Translations under genes and position numbers: made by a program
Part shown: one piece after another, positions 63,873-64,000 of the stretch
How the letters are laid out: every line of letters starts with the position of its first letter
How positions within the stretch are numbered: the stretch's first letter is position 1
The notes under the pieces: generated by a model
What the model was told of the DNA's origin: nothing
Database searches by the model: none
The model's input: the letters and a program-made list of their open reading frames with translations, nothing else
DNA from: Rhizobiaceae bacterium
GTDB lineage: Bacteria > Pseudomonadota > Alphaproteobacteria > Rhizobiales > Rhizobiaceae
DNA: 64,000 bases
Direction: 5' to 3'
Assembly: GCA_029212415.1 (NCBI GenBank)
Contig: JARGOF010000016.1
Location: 1 to 64,000 of the forward strand

Positions 63873-64000
63873 TCAGCAGACACTGTAGCGTTCGAGGATC
63901 TCTTCATTGATGTCGATTCCGATGCCCGGCCGGTCAGGGCTGGGCGCATGCAGGAAACCGTCTTCGTAGTGGTCGTAAGGTTCTTTGAGCAAATCGTGGC
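63873..64000 (-). CDS. Enolase-superfamily dehydratase, C-terminus (partial)
   Basis: The last 41 or so codons of a minus-strand gene that continues past the window. They read HDLLKEPYDHYEDGFLHA then PSPDRPGIGIDINEEILERY, closely like the end of mandelate racemase/galactonate-dehydratase-type proteins (D/E-G-F-L-H-x-P-x-x-P-G-I-G-I-x-I/V-x-E). Fits a sugar-acid dehydratase upstream of the TRAP genes. Confidence 0.75.
   Translation of the reverse strand, partial: HDLLKEPYDHYEDGFLHAPSPDRPGIGIDINEEILERYSVC

Overview
The window reads as an accessory region of an alphaproteobacterium, most likely Hyphomicrobiales (Rhizobiales), on a megaplasmid or a genomic-island-rich part of the chromosome. I infer this from the GC-rich coding sequence, the density of ABC/TRAP uptake systems each beside its own catabolic genes and repressor, and the gene families present. 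No rRNA, tRNA, CRISPR array, integrase or replication origin was recognised.

Layout. (1) 55-10416: a sugar regulon. A minus-strand operon encodes a ribose-type ABC transporter (SBP, DUF2291 lipoprotein, ATPase, permease) and a DeoR repressor. Divergent plus-strand genes encode a fucose/arabinose-isomerase-family enzyme, a split transketolase and an FGGY kinase; this set fits the D-apiose to apulose-4-phosphate transketolase route. (2) 10432-21293: an unassigned catabolic system with a DHDPS-family lyase, a nine-repeat FG-GAP propeller without signal peptide, two shikimate-dehydrogenase-like proteins lacking the shikimate-binding serines, a TIM-barrel isomerase, a NitT/TauT-type transporter with two permeases, and two IclR regulators. 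(3) 21470-28123: TetR, a tyrosine-phosphatase-type enzyme and a metallophosphoesterase, divergent from a Ugp/Mal-type ABC importer across a perfect 16-bp palindrome; probably uptake and dephosphorylation of a phosphorylated solute.

(4) 28126-39360: an island between two diverged direct repeats, each a copy of the 3' end of the upstream ABC ATPase gene. It carries a DMT exporter, GntR regulator, LIV-type ABC transporter, an aliphatic-type nitrilase, a degenerate AMP-binding protein and a broken amidase. (5) 39708-52204: a defence/mobile cluster: YgjP-type metallopeptidase, HsdR, a 70-residue nuclease-like fragment, HsdS and an HsdM split by one frameshift, then a GIY-YIG protein, an unrecognised zinc-ribbon protein, a PD-(D/E)XK nuclease with a PUA-like tail, and the mobile mystery protein A/B (Xre/Fic) pair.

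(6) 52491-57176: an arginine deiminase operon (frameshifted antiporter, ArcA, ArcB, ArcC). (7) 57339-59803: ZIP transporter, class D beta-lactamase, a small membrane protein and an IS6-type transposase tail. (8) 59847-64000: a sugar-acid operon on the minus strand (enolase-superfamily dehydratase C-terminus cut by the window edge, TRAP DctQ/DctM/DctP, SMP-30 lactonase). Three solute-binding-protein genes (regions 1, 2, 8) are followed by a strong hairpin, consistent with raised binding-protein expression relative to membrane subunits.
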